From positions 1-64,000 of the forward strand of contig NZ_BBIU01000014.1 in the NCBI RefSeq assembly GCF_000730645.1: a stretch of DNA of 64,000 bases, in the 5' to 3' direction. Source of the stretch: Pseudomonas parafulva NBRC 16636 = DSM 17004 (lineage in GTDB: Bacteria; Pseudomonadota; Gammaproteobacteria; Pseudomonadales; Pseudomonadaceae). Positions 19,380 through 28,126 of this stretch are shown here, piece after piece (positions within the stretch are counted from its first letter, which is position 1; every line of letters starts with the position of its first letter). The notes beneath the pieces were generated by a model. The model saw only the letters and a list, made by a program, of their open reading frames with translations, was not told the origin of the DNA and did no database searches. A program made the position numbers and the translations under genes.

Positions 19380-20170
19380 CCCGTCATTCATTCGTGGCCG
19401 GCCTGCTGATTGCGCTACTCGGGCTTCCCGGTTGCACCTCCCTGAGCAAAATCGGCCAAGTGGTGATGGATCCCTCGGTACCCGTCGGCGCACCCAGGGA
19501 ACACCCTACCCAAGTCGCGTTCAGCATCAATGCCAGCCCGACGCTCAATGGCAATCCGAACAGCCTTGAGATGGCGCCCGAGGGGGAGCCCGTCATCGAG
19601 CCAAGCCCCTATGGCGTTAGCCTGAGCGCAGGTGACCCCTACGTGCTGACCGAAAAGGTCGGGGCTTTGTTCGAGTACCTTCAGGAGCACTTCCCGGCAA
19701 TCTCGCCCGTCGACATGCCAGTGGAGGAAGGCGAGGAGCCGGCGCGCTCCCCCTTGGAAGAAAGTGCCCCCGGCAGCTACGACGATCCGACTGTAGTCCT
19801 GACCTTGCCGCCCACCACTACCGTGACGGCAGAGCCAATCGCTACCTCCATGGCCATCAAAATCCTGCAACTGCGCGACGATTCGCTGCTGCGCAACAGT
19901 GTGTATGAGCTGTTGGACAAGGACCCGGCCAAAGCGCTGCGAAGCACCTACATCCGCGATGACGACTACCTGCTGCGGCCCGGCCAGTTCAAGTTCATCC
20001 CCTTTGCGCCTATCGAGCCGGACACCCGCTTCGTTGCGGTGATTGCCGACTACCGCAACCAGGAAAACGCCACCTGGAGCCAAGTGCTGCGCATCCCCCC
20101 TCGCGGCCACCAGATCATCTTGTCGGTGTTGCTCAACGACAAGCAGGTTCTGCTCAAGGAGGAAGACTGA
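19376..20170 (+). CDS. tssJ: T6SS outer-membrane lipoprotein TssJ, with insertion
   Basis: The 264-aa product starts at ATG 19376, overlapping the FHA stop. It has a lipoprotein signal with lipobox LGLPGC (lipidated Cys20). The usual TssJ strands are visible: VAFSINASPTLN near the mature N-terminus and MAIKILQLRDDS, FKFIPFAPIEPDTRFVAVIAD and IILSVLLNDKQVLL later. Between the first and second blocks is an acidic, Pro-rich insertion of roughly 95 residues not seen in the compact 150-180 aa TssJ. TssJ anchors TssM to the outer membrane. Confidence 0.88.
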   Translation: MTRHSFVAGLLIALLGLPGCTSLSKIGQVVMDPSVPVGAPREHPTQVAFSINASPTLNGNPNSLEMAPEGEPVIEPSPYGVSLSAGDPYVLTEKVGALFEYLQEHFPAISPVDMPVEEGEEPARSPLEESAPGSYDDPTVVLTLPPTTTVTAEPIATSMAIKILQLRDDSLLRNSVYELLDKDPAKALRSTYIRDDDYLLRPGQFKFIPFAPIEPDTRFVAVIADYRNQENATWSQVLRIPPRGHQIILSVLLNDKQVLLKEED

Positions 20171-20222
20171 TGGCGCCTGTAACGCTGGCCTTCCCCCTCA
20201 ATCACGCTGACACGGAGCGCTC

Positions 20223-21011
20223 ATGAGTTCACGTAACCCCGTCTTGTGGCCTGAAGGCCTGTTCGTCAAACCGCAGCATTTCCAGCAAGCTGCCCGTGCC
20301 GCCGAAGCGGCTGTGCATCAACGTATTGGCAGCCTGAACGCCGCCTTCTATGGCTTCAGCGAGCTGCAGTTGAACGACGAGTACCTGAGCCTGGGCAAGG
20401 TCGCCATCACCCGTGCACGGGGCATCATGCCAGACGGCACGGTGTTCGATATCCCTGCAGACCTGCCACCGCCGCCACCGCTGGAAATCGAAGACGACGG
20501 CGCGAAAGACAGCGAGATCTACCTGTGCCTGCCGCTGCGCACCGAAGGTGGCCGTGAAGTTAGCTGGCCCGATAACCCCGCCAACTTCCGTTACAGCGCC
20601 CAGGCCCTGGAAATCAAGGACACCCACAGCGCCGACGGTGACCTGGTCCAAGTCGACCTGGCAGTGCCCAACCTGCAGCTTAAACGCAAGGCTGAAGACA
20701 GCAGTGCCTACACCCGCCTGGCCGTGACGCGCATTCTGGAACGGCGCCCCGATGGCAGCCTGCAACTGGATGCAGGCTTCTATCCCACCAGCGTTTCAGT
20801 GCGGGCCATACCCGCGCTGCAAAGGTTTCTGGAAGAAATCACCAACGCCCTGCGCGAACGCGCACGTAACCTCGCCGCCCGTATCGGCGCCTCAGGGCAG
20901 TCCGGCATCGCCGATATCCGCGACTTCAACCTGCTGCAGGCCATGAACCGCTGGTGGCCATGCTTCCAGCATCTGGCCAGGCAAGGGCAAACCCACCCCG
21001 AACAGCTGTAA
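20223..21011 (+). pseudogene. tssK: tssK, 5' piece ending at an in-frame TAA
   Basis: This open frame encodes 262 aa with the TssK N-terminal shell domain (PVLWPEGLFVKPQHFQQA) and the middle region (LLQAMNRWWPCFQHL). It stops at TAA 21009-21011. Homologous sequence resumes in the same frame directly after that codon, so a full gene would run 20223-21560 (about 445 codons, normal TssK length). The TAA occupies the place of one residue, most simply a former TAC or TAT tyrosine codon. TssK links the baseplate to the TssL-TssM complex and is essential in T6SSs studied, so this allele is predicted to be inactive unless the stop is read through or is a sequencing error. Confidence 0.85.
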
Positions 21012-21017
21012 CTGTGC

Positions 21018-21560
21018 ATGAGCCAGGCCTGTGGCGAGTTCGTGACGTTTACCGACGAGAGCCGGCTGCCACAGGAATATCCCGCCTATCAACATACCGC
21101 GCTGCGCACCTCCTTCAAGCCGCTGGAGGACACGCTACGCCGGGCACTGAGTACGGTACTGCAACCCCGCGCCGTTTCGCTGCCGCTGGAAATGCTGGAG
21201 TACGGCGTCATGACGGCCGTGCTGGAGGACCGTCGGCTGATCGATGAGGCCACCTTCATCCTGGCCGTACGCGCCGATGTGCCACCCCAGGCGTTGCGCC
21301 AGATGTTCATCCAGAAAGCCAAGATCACTTCACTCGAAGCGCTGGAGAACCTGGTACCGCTGCAACTGCCCGGCATCCCTCTGAACGCCTTGCCGGTTGC
21401 ACCTCGCGACCTGCCCTTCCACGCAGGCTTCAGCTATTTCGAGCTGGACCGGCGTGACCCGGCGTGGGCGTGCATGAAAACAGCCAATGGCTTCGGGCTT
21501 CATGTGGCTGGGGACTTCCCTGGGCTGGAGCTGCAGTTCTGGGCGATCAGGAGTGAATGA
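21018..21560 (+). pseudogene. tssK: tssK, 3' piece (C-terminal domain)
   Basis: This part is in the same frame as the 5' piece and begins after the TAA; the first ATG is at 21018. Its 180 residues carry the rest of TssK (SRLPQEYPAYQHTALRTSFKP) and the C-terminal domain that binds the TssL/TssM complex (LPLEMLEYGVMTAVLED, ending ELQFWAIRSE). No Shine-Dalgarno-like sequence precedes ATG 21018, so reinitiation would be inefficient. Everything but the single stop looks intact, which suggests a recent mutation. tssL begins one base after its stop. Confidence 0.85.
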
Positions 21561-21561
21561 G

Positions 21562-22410
21562 ATGAAAGAGGCTACTCACGCCCCTCAAGATGACAACAAG
21601 GGGTTCTTCGGGGCGATAAACAATGCAGATAGCGGAGTGAAGATCCCGTCTCAGGATTCAACGCCAGCAGTCCCGGGCGAGCCTGCTTTTGAGGGGTACC
21701 CCGCCGACCCTGAATTCCAGCTGCGTGGCGGGTACGACAACCTGATGCTGGATGCCGCCGCCCCTCTATTCGGCCTGGTGATACGCCTGCGCTCCCTGGA
21801 TGCCTTGCCTAACATCAAGGACGTGCACCAGCAAGTGCGTAACCAGATCGACAACATTCGCGAGGAGATACGCCAGCACGGTTACGAACCCGCTCAGTTG
21901 CTGGCCTACTCCTACGGTCTTTGCCTGTTCATTGATGAAGCAGTTATGGACAGGCCCTGGGGCAAGACCAGCTGCTGGAGCCAGGAACCGCTGCTCAGCA
22001 TCTTCCACGACGAAACCTGGGGTGGGGAGAAGATCTTCACGGTTCTCTCGCGCCTTATGCAGGAGCCCGAGCGCTACCAGGACGTGCTGGAGTTCATGTA
22101 CTTCGCACTGTGCCTCGGCCTGAAGGGCAAGTACGCCATCGCGCCGAAGGGCGAAGCATCCCTGAACACACTGATACACCAACTTCACGGGGTTATCCGA
22201 GCACTGCGCGGCCCGACGCCGGAGACCGTTTGCGATCCCTATACCAACGTCGCCCCACGCAATTTCCGCATGAACCGGCAATGGCCGTGGTGGAGCCCGC
22301 TGGCTATCTCCGCCCTGGTAATGGCGGTGGCTTACAGCATCTATAGCTACCGGCTGAACCTGATTACCACGGAGGTGCTGGCGTCGCTGAACGGCATCTT
22401 GCAGCAGTAG
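21562..22410 (+). CDS. tssL: T6SS inner-membrane protein TssL (DotU family)
   Basis: I place the start at ATG 21562, one base after the tssK stop; an upstream frame start at 21487 lies inside tssK. The 282-aa product has the DotU cytoplasmic domain (DAAAPLFGLVIRLRSL, YLFIDEAV-like CLFIDEAVMDRPWGK, SRLMQEPERYQDVLEFMYFALCLGLKGKY). A single C-terminal transmembrane helix (WWSPLAISALVMAVAYSIYSY) follows. There is no OmpA-like peptidoglycan-binding extension, so anchoring would rely on TssM/TssJ. Confidence 0.95.
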   Translation: MKEATHAPQDDNKGFFGAINNADSGVKIPSQDSTPAVPGEPAFEGYPADPEFQLRGGYDNLMLDAAAPLFGLVIRLRSLDALPNIKDVHQQVRNQIDNIREEIRQHGYEPAQLLAYSYGLCLFIDEAVMDRPWGKTSCWSQEPLLSIFHDETWGGEKIFTVLSRLMQEPERYQDVLEFMYFALCLGLKGKYAIAPKGEASLNTLIHQLHGVIRALRGPTPETVCDPYTNVAPRNFRMNRQWPWWSPLAISALVMAVAYSIYSYRLNLITTEVLASLNGILQQ

Positions 22411-22431
22411 CAAGCCCACGCAGGGCACAAC

Positions 22432-22489
22432 GGGTTTCAAGGAGTTAGCGAGGCGTTTGCTTCGTTGAAAAGCCCATCGTTCCCGATGG
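22432..22489 (+). other. Structured leader between tssL and hcp (two hairpins)
   Basis: An inner hairpin CGAGGC-gttt-GCTTCG (22449-22464, one G-T pair) is flanked by partly complementary arms GGGTTTCAA (22432-22440) and TTGAAAAGCCC (22465-22475). A second hairpin CCATCG-ttcc-CGATGG follows (22474-22489). There is no T-run, so a simple terminator is unlikely. An RNA processing or stability element ahead of the highly expressed hcp gene is possible but inferred. Confidence 0.35.
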
Positions 22490-22543
22490 CCACGCCACCC
22501 TGAGTGCGCGTGCTTTATCCACATGGACGCAGGAGAGACTGCC

Positions 22544-23059
22544 ATGCCAACACCCGCCTACATCAAGATCACTGGCCAAACTCAAGGCAACATCACTGCT
22601 GGTGCATTCACCGCTGACTCCGTCGGCAATGTTTACCAGCAAGGCCATGAAGACGAAATCCTGGTTCAGGAGATCAAGCATGAGGTCACGACGCCTACTG
22701 ATCCACAAAGCGGCCAACCCAGCGGTCAGCGTGTACACAAGCCGTTCACGTTCACCAGTTCGCTCAACAAAGCCACGCCGCTGATGTATCAAGCGCTGGC
22801 CACCGGCGAAATGCTGCCGACCGTCGAAGTCAATTGGTACCGCACCTCGACGGAGGGCAAACAAGAGCACTTCTTCACCACCAAGCTCGAAGACGCAACC
22901 ATCGTCAGCATCAATACCGTCCTGCCCCACGCTCAAGACAAGGAGAACGAGAACTACACACAACTGATCGAGGTAGCACTGGCCTACAGGAAGATCATGT
23001 GGGAGCACGGGGTAGCCGGTACCGCTGGCTCTGATGATTGGCGAGCACCGGTCGCCTGA
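22544..23059 (+). CDS. hcp: T6SS tube protein Hcp (TssD)
   Basis: The 171-aa product has Hcp length and pattern (TPAYIKITGQTQGNITAGAF ... HKPFTFTSSLNKATPLMYQAL ... VNWYRT). Hcp hexamers stack into the tube that is fired by sheath contraction and carry small effectors. AGGAGAGACTGCC gives a strong ribosome site for ATG 22544. It is separated from tssL by a 133-bp structured gap and from vgrG by a strong hairpin, which fits its higher expression. Confidence 0.96.
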   Translation: MPTPAYIKITGQTQGNITAGAFTADSVGNVYQQGHEDEILVQEIKHEVTTPTDPQSGQPSGQRVHKPFTFTSSLNKATPLMYQALATGEMLPTVEVNWYRTSTEGKQEHFFTTKLEDATIVSINTVLPHAQDKENENYTQLIEVALAYRKIMWEHGVAGTAGSDDWRAPVA

Positions 23060-23073
23060 TTCTCATGAATGCT

Positions 23074-23095
23074 CCGGGCGGGCCTACCTGCCCGG
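23074..23095 (+). terminator. Hairpin between hcp and vgrG, probable attenuator
   Basis: A 9-bp GC-rich stem (CCGGGCGGG / CCTGCCCGG, one G-T pair) with a 4-nt loop lies 14 bp after the hcp stop. It is followed by ACTTTG, not a full T-run, so it would be a partial terminator or a 3' stabiliser. Either would leave much more hcp than vgrG mRNA, matching the hundreds of Hcp per single VgrG trimer. Confidence 0.5.
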
Positions 23096-23132
23096 ACTTT
23101 GTGTCACCTCAGACGGCGGACAAGGATTGCTT

Positions 23133-25199
23133 ATGCCTAGTCAATCTGATTTGCGTTACAGCTTCCAGCCACTGGTTGGAAAAGCCGAACTCGAAGTGGT
23201 GTCGTTCGAGCTCCGCGAGGGCGTCAGCATGCCCTTCGAGTTGGAGCTGAAACTGATCAGCTTCGAAAACGATATCGACTTCGGCCACCTGCTCGACAAA
23301 CCCGTGCTCTTCACCCTCTGGGAAGGCGAGCGCCCAGTGCGCTACGTGCATGGTCTGGTCAGCCGTTTCAGCCAGGCTGAAAGTGGCTTCCACCGCACCT
23401 ACTATGACGCGCTGGTCGAGCCGCAACTGGCCCGTGCCGGCCTGCGCTCGAACTGGCGCATCTTCCAGCAAAAGACCGTGCCGCAAATTCTCGAGCTGAT
23501 GCTCCAGCGCCAGGGAATCAACCAGTACGAACTGCGCGCCAGTATGGACTACCAGGTCCGCGAGTTCTGTGTGCAGGCCGGTGAGACGGACCTGGCGTTC
23601 ATCGCCCGCCTGGCTGCTGAAGAAGGCTTCGTCTACCGCTTTGCGCACAGTGAAAAGCTGCACAAGCTGATCATCACCGACCGGCTGCAATCATTTGGGC
23701 TGATCAGCCATGGTGCCATCAAGACCGACGATGACGACGAGGGCTTCTTCGATGCCGACGAGCCTGTAGGCCCTGACAGCGTACTGTACCAACCCGCCAG
23801 CGGTGGCGATCAAGCCACGCCCTGCCTTCGCCGCTTGCGCTACAGCGAGCAGGTACGCACTGCCCGCCAAGTGCAGCGCGACTACACCTTCACCAACCCC
23901 GCCTACCGCCAGGAGCACAGAGCCGCCGGGCCCTTCCTGGAACACCAGTCCAAAGAGTACGAATACTTCGATTATCCAGGTCGTTACAAACGCGATGCCG
24001 TCGGCAAGCCGTTCACTGAAAACCGCATTACTGCTCTGCGCCACGATGTACGGGTTGCCGAGGTTGAGGGTGACGATATTCGCCTGCAACCGGGCCTTAG
24101 CTTCACCCTGACAGGGCACCCGCGCGATGACCTCAATGCCCATTGGCGGGTGAAAGCGGTTACCCATAAGGGCCACCAGTTCACCAGCCTGCAGGAAGAA
24201 GCCGCCGGCGCGGATATCAGCACGCGCTACGAGCAAACCGCCCTGCTGATCCCAGGCCGGACCGAATGGCGCCCTGCCCCTCTGCCCAAACCACGTGTTG
24301 ACGGCCCGCACATGGCGACCGTGGTTGGCCCGAAGGGAGAAGAAATCTATTGCGATGAGTGGGGCCGGGTGAAGGTCAGCTTTCCCTGGGACCGTGAAAG
24401 CCAGAACAACGAGTTCAGTTCCTGCTGGGTGAGGGTTTCACAAGCCTGGGCAGGTGGTAGCTGGGGCGCAATGGCCATCCCGCGCATCGGCCAGGACGTG
24501 ATCATCCAGTACGTCAATGGGGATCCCGACCAACCGATGATCACCGGGCGCACCTATTGCGGCGATCAGCTGCCGCCGTATGACCTGCCCGACCACAAGA
24601 CCCGCATGACCATCAAGAGCCAGACACACAAGGGGGACGGCTTCAACGAGTTGCGTTTTGAGGATGAGCTGGGTCGGCAAGAGGTGTTCATCCATGCGGA
24701 GAAGGACCAGAACAACGTCGTCAAGCACAACGAAACCACCTTCGTCGGCAACGACCGCAGTGAACGCGTCGATCATAACGAGACGATTTCCATTGGTGAC
24801 CACCGTACTGAGGACGTGGGCAAGAACGAGACCATCAGTATCGGTGCCAACCGCAGCGTGACCATCGGTGCCAACAAGACCGAAACCATCGCATTGGCCA
24901 AGGCGGAGACCATCGGCCTCGCCAAGGCCCTGACGATTGGGGCGGGTTACCAGGTCAGCGTTGGCGCAGCCATGAACACGACGGTCGGGCTTAGCCAGAG
25001 CGAACAGGTGGGCGTTCATAAGTCGGTCATCGTCGGCAACACGTTCAGCATCACCGCAGGTGACGAACTCAGCATCACAGTGGGCAAGTCATCGCTGGTG
25101 ATGAAATCCGACGGCACCGTGCTGATCAACTGCAGCAACTTTGACTTCAGTGCCACAGGGCCTGTGCAAATCAACGGCAAGGATGTCGATATCAACTGA
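23133..25199 (+). CDS. vgrG: T6SS spike protein VgrG (TssI)
   Basis: The start at ATG 23133 follows an AAGGA site. The 688-aa product has the gp27-like part (RYSFQPLVGKAELEVVSFEL, AGETDLAFIARLAAEEGFVY) and the gp5 OB-fold part (EWGRVKVSFPWDRES, CWVRVSQAWAGGSWGAMAIPR, GDPDQPMITGRTY). A C-terminal beta-helix with repeated ETISIG-type units follows. It ends at the needle (VQINGKDVDIN) without an extra toxin domain, so it is a structural spike. Cargo is probably carried through the DUF2169 and PAAR-like proteins encoded just downstream. Confidence 0.97.
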   Translation: MPSQSDLRYSFQPLVGKAELEVVSFELREGVSMPFELELKLISFENDIDFGHLLDKPVLFTLWEGERPVRYVHGLVSRFSQAESGFHRTYYDALVEPQLARAGLRSNWRIFQQKTVPQILELMLQRQGINQYELRASMDYQVREFCVQAGETDLAFIARLAAEEGFVYRFAHSEKLHKLIITDRLQSFGLISHGAIKTDDDDEGFFDADEPVGPDSVLYQPASGGDQATPCLRRLRYSEQVRTARQVQRDYTFTNPAYRQEHRAAGPFLEHQSKEYEYFDYPGRYKRDAVGKPFTENRITALRHDVRVAEVEGDDIRLQPGLSFTLTGHPRDDLNAHWRVKAVTHKGHQFTSLQEEAAGADISTRYEQTALLIPGRTEWRPAPLPKPRVDGPHMATVVGPKGEEIYCDEWGRVKVSFPWDRESQNNEFSSCWVRVSQAWAGGSWGAMAIPRIGQDVIIQYVNGDPDQPMITGRTYCGDQLPPYDLPDHKTRMTIKSQTHKGDGFNELRFEDELGRQEVFIHAEKDQNNVVKHNETTFVGNDRSERVDHNETISIGDHRTEDVGKNETISIGANRSVTIGANKTETIALAKAETIGLAKALTIGAGYQVSVGAAMNTTVGLSQSEQVGVHKSVIVGNTFSITAGDELSITVGKSSLVMKSDGTVLINCSNFDFSATGPVQINGKDVDIN

Positions 25200-25213
25200 A
25201 GGGGTAACCCAAG

Positions 25214-26569
25214 ATGGAGTTTCGCAACCTGACGCCATTTGACGTCAAGTGCTTTAGCGCGCTTGCGCCTGACGGTCAGGAACATCCTGTCATCGCCATG
25301 AAAGTCGGGTATCGGCTTGAGCCGATTGAGGGCTGTCCTTGCCGACTCCGGGCCGCTGTCATCGATGATGAACCACTGCCGCTGTGCATGGCCGACACTT
25401 ACTATGCAGGGATTGGCAGCAGCTCCGTACTCGAAGAGAGCGACCTGGCGCCCTTCAAGCCACGCTGCGATGTGATTGTCGTCGGCCATTCCCATGCGCC
25501 AGCAGGGCAACCTGCGACTACGTGGGAAGCCGGCATCCGTGTTACATCGACTCGTCCCAAGCAAATAATCCCTGATCCGCCACCCCCAAAGCGGGCGCCG
25601 AATGTTTACCTCACCGCCGATGAACTGCAGGCGCACCAAGCACGAATACTTGAGGTGCGACAACGCAACAGAGAGCACCTCACTCCGCGCGTGTTGTTGG
25701 ACAAGACACTGCGCTTTACCGGTCCACGAGAGTTTCATCACAACTTCTTTGGCTGGCACCTCACCGACCCAGCGCCTGCCACACGCGTTCCTCTACGCTG
25801 GGAACATGCGTTTGGAGGCGCCAGCCAGTTTGCCAATCCTGATTATGGGCATAACCCCGAAGCGCCTGAATTCCTGCTCAATGAAGTCTGCTTCAGTAAT
25901 CCACTGGGCTGTGGCTGGCTGGAACAACGCCATGAAAAGCTGCATTACGAGCAGACCGGCGAAAAGCTCGCCAGCCTGCCTGCACCTCAGCTCGAGCATT
26001 TGGACGAGCCCATCGAACGCCTGCTGCGCTCGCGGCATCCAGCCGGCCCGCTAGATGCCGCTGCCATGGCGGAGGTGGCGGCCTCCTATGGCTGCAGCCC
26101 GGCCGGCTTTGGCATCGTTGGCCGCGCTTGGGCACCACGCTTGGCACTTGCTGGCACTTATGACGAAAACTGGGAAGACAATCACTGGCCAGGTCTGCCA
26201 CAAGATTTCGATTTCGGCTACTGGAACGGCGCCCCAGTTGACCAGCAGGTAGCGTTTCCTACACCCGATGCACGCCTTGCCCTATTCAACCTGGTTGATC
26301 CATCCCTGAGCCAGGATGGCCACTGTGAAGTCCAGCTTCCAGGCCATCGCCCCTTCGTGCTCATGCGCATGACCAACGGCGTGATGCTGCCCCTGCCAAT
26401 GCTCACCGACACTCTGCGCATCGATACCGACGCCATGACCCTGTCGATGACCCACCGTATCAGCCTGTCCAATTCGCTTGATATTCGCGTGCTCGAAGCG
26501 CGTTTCGAAACCGATCCTAACGCTCCCATTGTTCGGCGCGCCCCACACCGCGGCAGGGAGCACGTCTGA
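25214..26569 (+). CDS. DUF2169 T6SS accessory/adaptor protein
   Basis: The 451-aa product starts MEFRNLTPFDVKCFSALAP, typical of DUF2169 proteins, which occur between vgrG and PAAR-like or effector genes and are thought to help load cargo on the spike. WGAFGG-like WEHAFGGASQFANPDYGHNP in the middle and FDFGYWNGAPVDQQV further on are recognisable family blocks. The stop lies one base before the PAAR-like gene. No catalytic motif is apparent. Confidence 0.85.
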   Translation: MEFRNLTPFDVKCFSALAPDGQEHPVIAMKVGYRLEPIEGCPCRLRAAVIDDEPLPLCMADTYYAGIGSSSVLEESDLAPFKPRCDVIVVGHSHAPAGQPATTWEAGIRVTSTRPKQIIPDPPPPKRAPNVYLTADELQAHQARILEVRQRNREHLTPRVLLDKTLRFTGPREFHHNFFGWHLTDPAPATRVPLRWEHAFGGASQFANPDYGHNPEAPEFLLNEVCFSNPLGCGWLEQRHEKLHYEQTGEKLASLPAPQLEHLDEPIERLLRSRHPAGPLDAAAMAEVAASYGCSPAGFGIVGRAWAPRLALAGTYDENWEDNHWPGLPQDFDFGYWNGAPVDQQVAFPTPDARLALFNLVDPSLSQDGHCEVQLPGHRPFVLMRMTNGVMLPLPMLTDTLRIDTDAMTLSMTHRISLSNSLDIRVLEARFETDPNAPIVRRAPHRGREHV

Positions 26570-26570
26570 T

Positions 26571-26927
26571 ATGGCCGATAACGTAATGGCTCGGCAACAG
26601 GCGAAATGGACGGTCATCAGCATCGCCCCCGACGTGTGCAAAACGCCGATGGGCAGCAGCGTTCCACCCGTTCCTTATCCGGTCACGGCAGAGCTGGACA
26701 CGAGCACGGGGGTGGCGAAAAGCGTGCGTGCCAATGGCCATCCGGTCGTCGTGTACAAGCGTAGTTTCACACCCACGACCATCGGTGACGCTGCTGGCAA
26801 GGCCAAAGGCGTCAAGAGCGGTACTGTCGAGGGCAAATGCCACCCGCTGGAACACAGCAGTTCCGTGCGTGCGGAGGGGCATCACCTGGTTCGCCATGGG
26901 GATCTGTTCTGGATGAACGGGAGCTGA
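26571..26927 (+). CDS. PAAR-like (DUF4150) spike-tip protein
   Basis: The 118-aa product matches the PAAR-like DUF4150 pattern: a short N-terminus with VCKTPMGSSVPPVPYPV, then YKRSFTPTTIGDAAGKAKGVKSGTVEGKC as two pieces of one family block, and a C-terminal VRAEGHHLVRHGDLFWMN. These small proteins cap VgrG and connect to a downstream toxin. An upstream in-frame start at 26478 would lie in the DUF2169 gene and is rejected. The effector gene starts 4 bp after its stop. Confidence 0.85.
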   Translation: MADNVMARQQAKWTVISIAPDVCKTPMGSSVPPVPYPVTAELDTSTGVAKSVRANGHPVVVYKRSFTPTTIGDAAGKAKGVKSGTVEGKCHPLEHSSSVRAEGHHLVRHGDLFWMNGS

Positions 26928-26931
26928 TGCG

Positions 26932-28125
26932 ATGAGTCAGCAGCCCATTCAACTGGACCCATTGGTCGTTCAGGTACGCGAAGTGCCGCTGCGTAAGCTA
27001 TCCGGCGGGCCAGACAAGATGTTCGTGCAGACCGACGGTGCAGGCAACGTACTGGTCGACTTCGCCGATGGCGTGCACGAGTGGGGCAAATCCCTGGTGT
27101 TGGATGAAACGCAGTATGAGGCCCTGCGGCAGGAAGCGTTCCGCAGGGAACTGGCGGACTTGGAGGACATACCGACCTACCGTGAGCTCTACCCTTCGTC
27201 GCGAAGCGGTGGCACGACTACCACGCCCAATGGCAATACGCTGGGTCGGGTAAATGGTGAAACGCCGGCTTCTGCTAAAGCCGCCAATGACGCCAACCCT
27301 CGAGTCGAAAGCGAATCACCGGCAGAAGGCCTTACCGGCGATGAGATACTCGATGGTATTCAGCTGGGGCTGGATATCTTTGGCCTGATTCCAGTGGTGG
27401 GCGAGATCGCCGACGTTGCCAATGCGGGTATCAGCCTTGGTCGTGGAGACTATGCTGGAGCGGCGTTATCATTGCTTTCAGCTATTCCATTTGGTGGCTA
27501 CCTCGGTACAGCGGGGAAGCTCGTTCGGCGCGGCACCAAGACAGCAACGGAAGCTTCAGCAAAAGTCGCAGAAGAAGGAACAGGACGTGCTGCAAAAGAG
27601 ATTTTAGGCAAGGCCACTGAGGTAGGAAGTGGCAGCACCGGCGCGAAAGTGTTAGGGGATGCCAAAGCAGTAAGGCAGGCTGACCCTCCATCACCACCCC
27701 CAAAAGGAATATCTGCAGAGCTGTATCGTAAGCTCCGCGCCAGAACTCCAAGCAGAGAAGCTCAAGCGATGGTAAATAAGGATGTTAAACTACCTTTGAA
27801 GGATCCAGCACTACCCGGACTCACTATTTCAAAACCCCTGCATGCCGACCATATAGTCCCAATGAAGCAAATCACAGAAATGAAAGGCTTTAATAAGCTA
27901 ACATTTGAGCAGCAGATTCAGGTACTGAATCACAAGCCAAACTTCCATGGACTAAGCGAGACCGCCAATACGTCGCGAGGAGCCAAAAACTTCTCGGAGT
28001 GGACGACTTACAAAAAAGGAGGGATTGATGTTGATGCAAGCTTTAGAAGCAGCATGATTGAACGCGCTAAAAAATCCGAGACCGAACTACAAGAGATGAT
28101 CACCAGCCTTTTAAAGGAGAAGTAA
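26932..28125 (+). CDS. Probable T6SS effector with C-terminal HNH nuclease
   Basis: The 397-aa product has three parts. The N-terminal 115 residues are polar and unrecognised. Residues about 133-200 form a Gly/Ala-rich hydrophobic stretch (GLDIFGLIPVVGEIAD, NAGISLGRGDYAGAALSLLS) common ahead of polymorphic toxin domains. The C-terminal domain (about 265-397) has an HNH-type motif: HADHIVP (His304, Asp306, His307), Asn333-His334, and LSETANTSRGAK. Such domains cut nucleic acid, so I infer a DNase or RNase effector delivered by the VgrG/PAAR-like spike. The toxin-coding part is visibly more AT-rich than the upstream genes, a common sign of swapped toxin tips. An AT-rich putative immunity gene follows after one base. 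Confidence 0.82.
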   Translation: MSQQPIQLDPLVVQVREVPLRKLSGGPDKMFVQTDGAGNVLVDFADGVHEWGKSLVLDETQYEALRQEAFRRELADLEDIPTYRELYPSSRSGGTTTTPNGNTLGRVNGETPASAKAANDANPRVESESPAEGLTGDEILDGIQLGLDIFGLIPVVGEIADVANAGISLGRGDYAGAALSLLSAIPFGGYLGTAGKLVRRGTKTATEASAKVAEEGTGRAAKEILGKATEVGSGSTGAKVLGDAKAVRQADPPSPPPKGISAELYRKLRARTPSREAQAMVNKDVKLPLKDPALPGLTISKPLHADHIVPMKQITEMKGFNKLTFEQQIQVLNHKPNFHGLSETANTSRGAKNFSEWTTYKKGGIDVDASFRSSMIERAKKSETELQEMITSLLKEK

Positions 28126-28126
28126 C

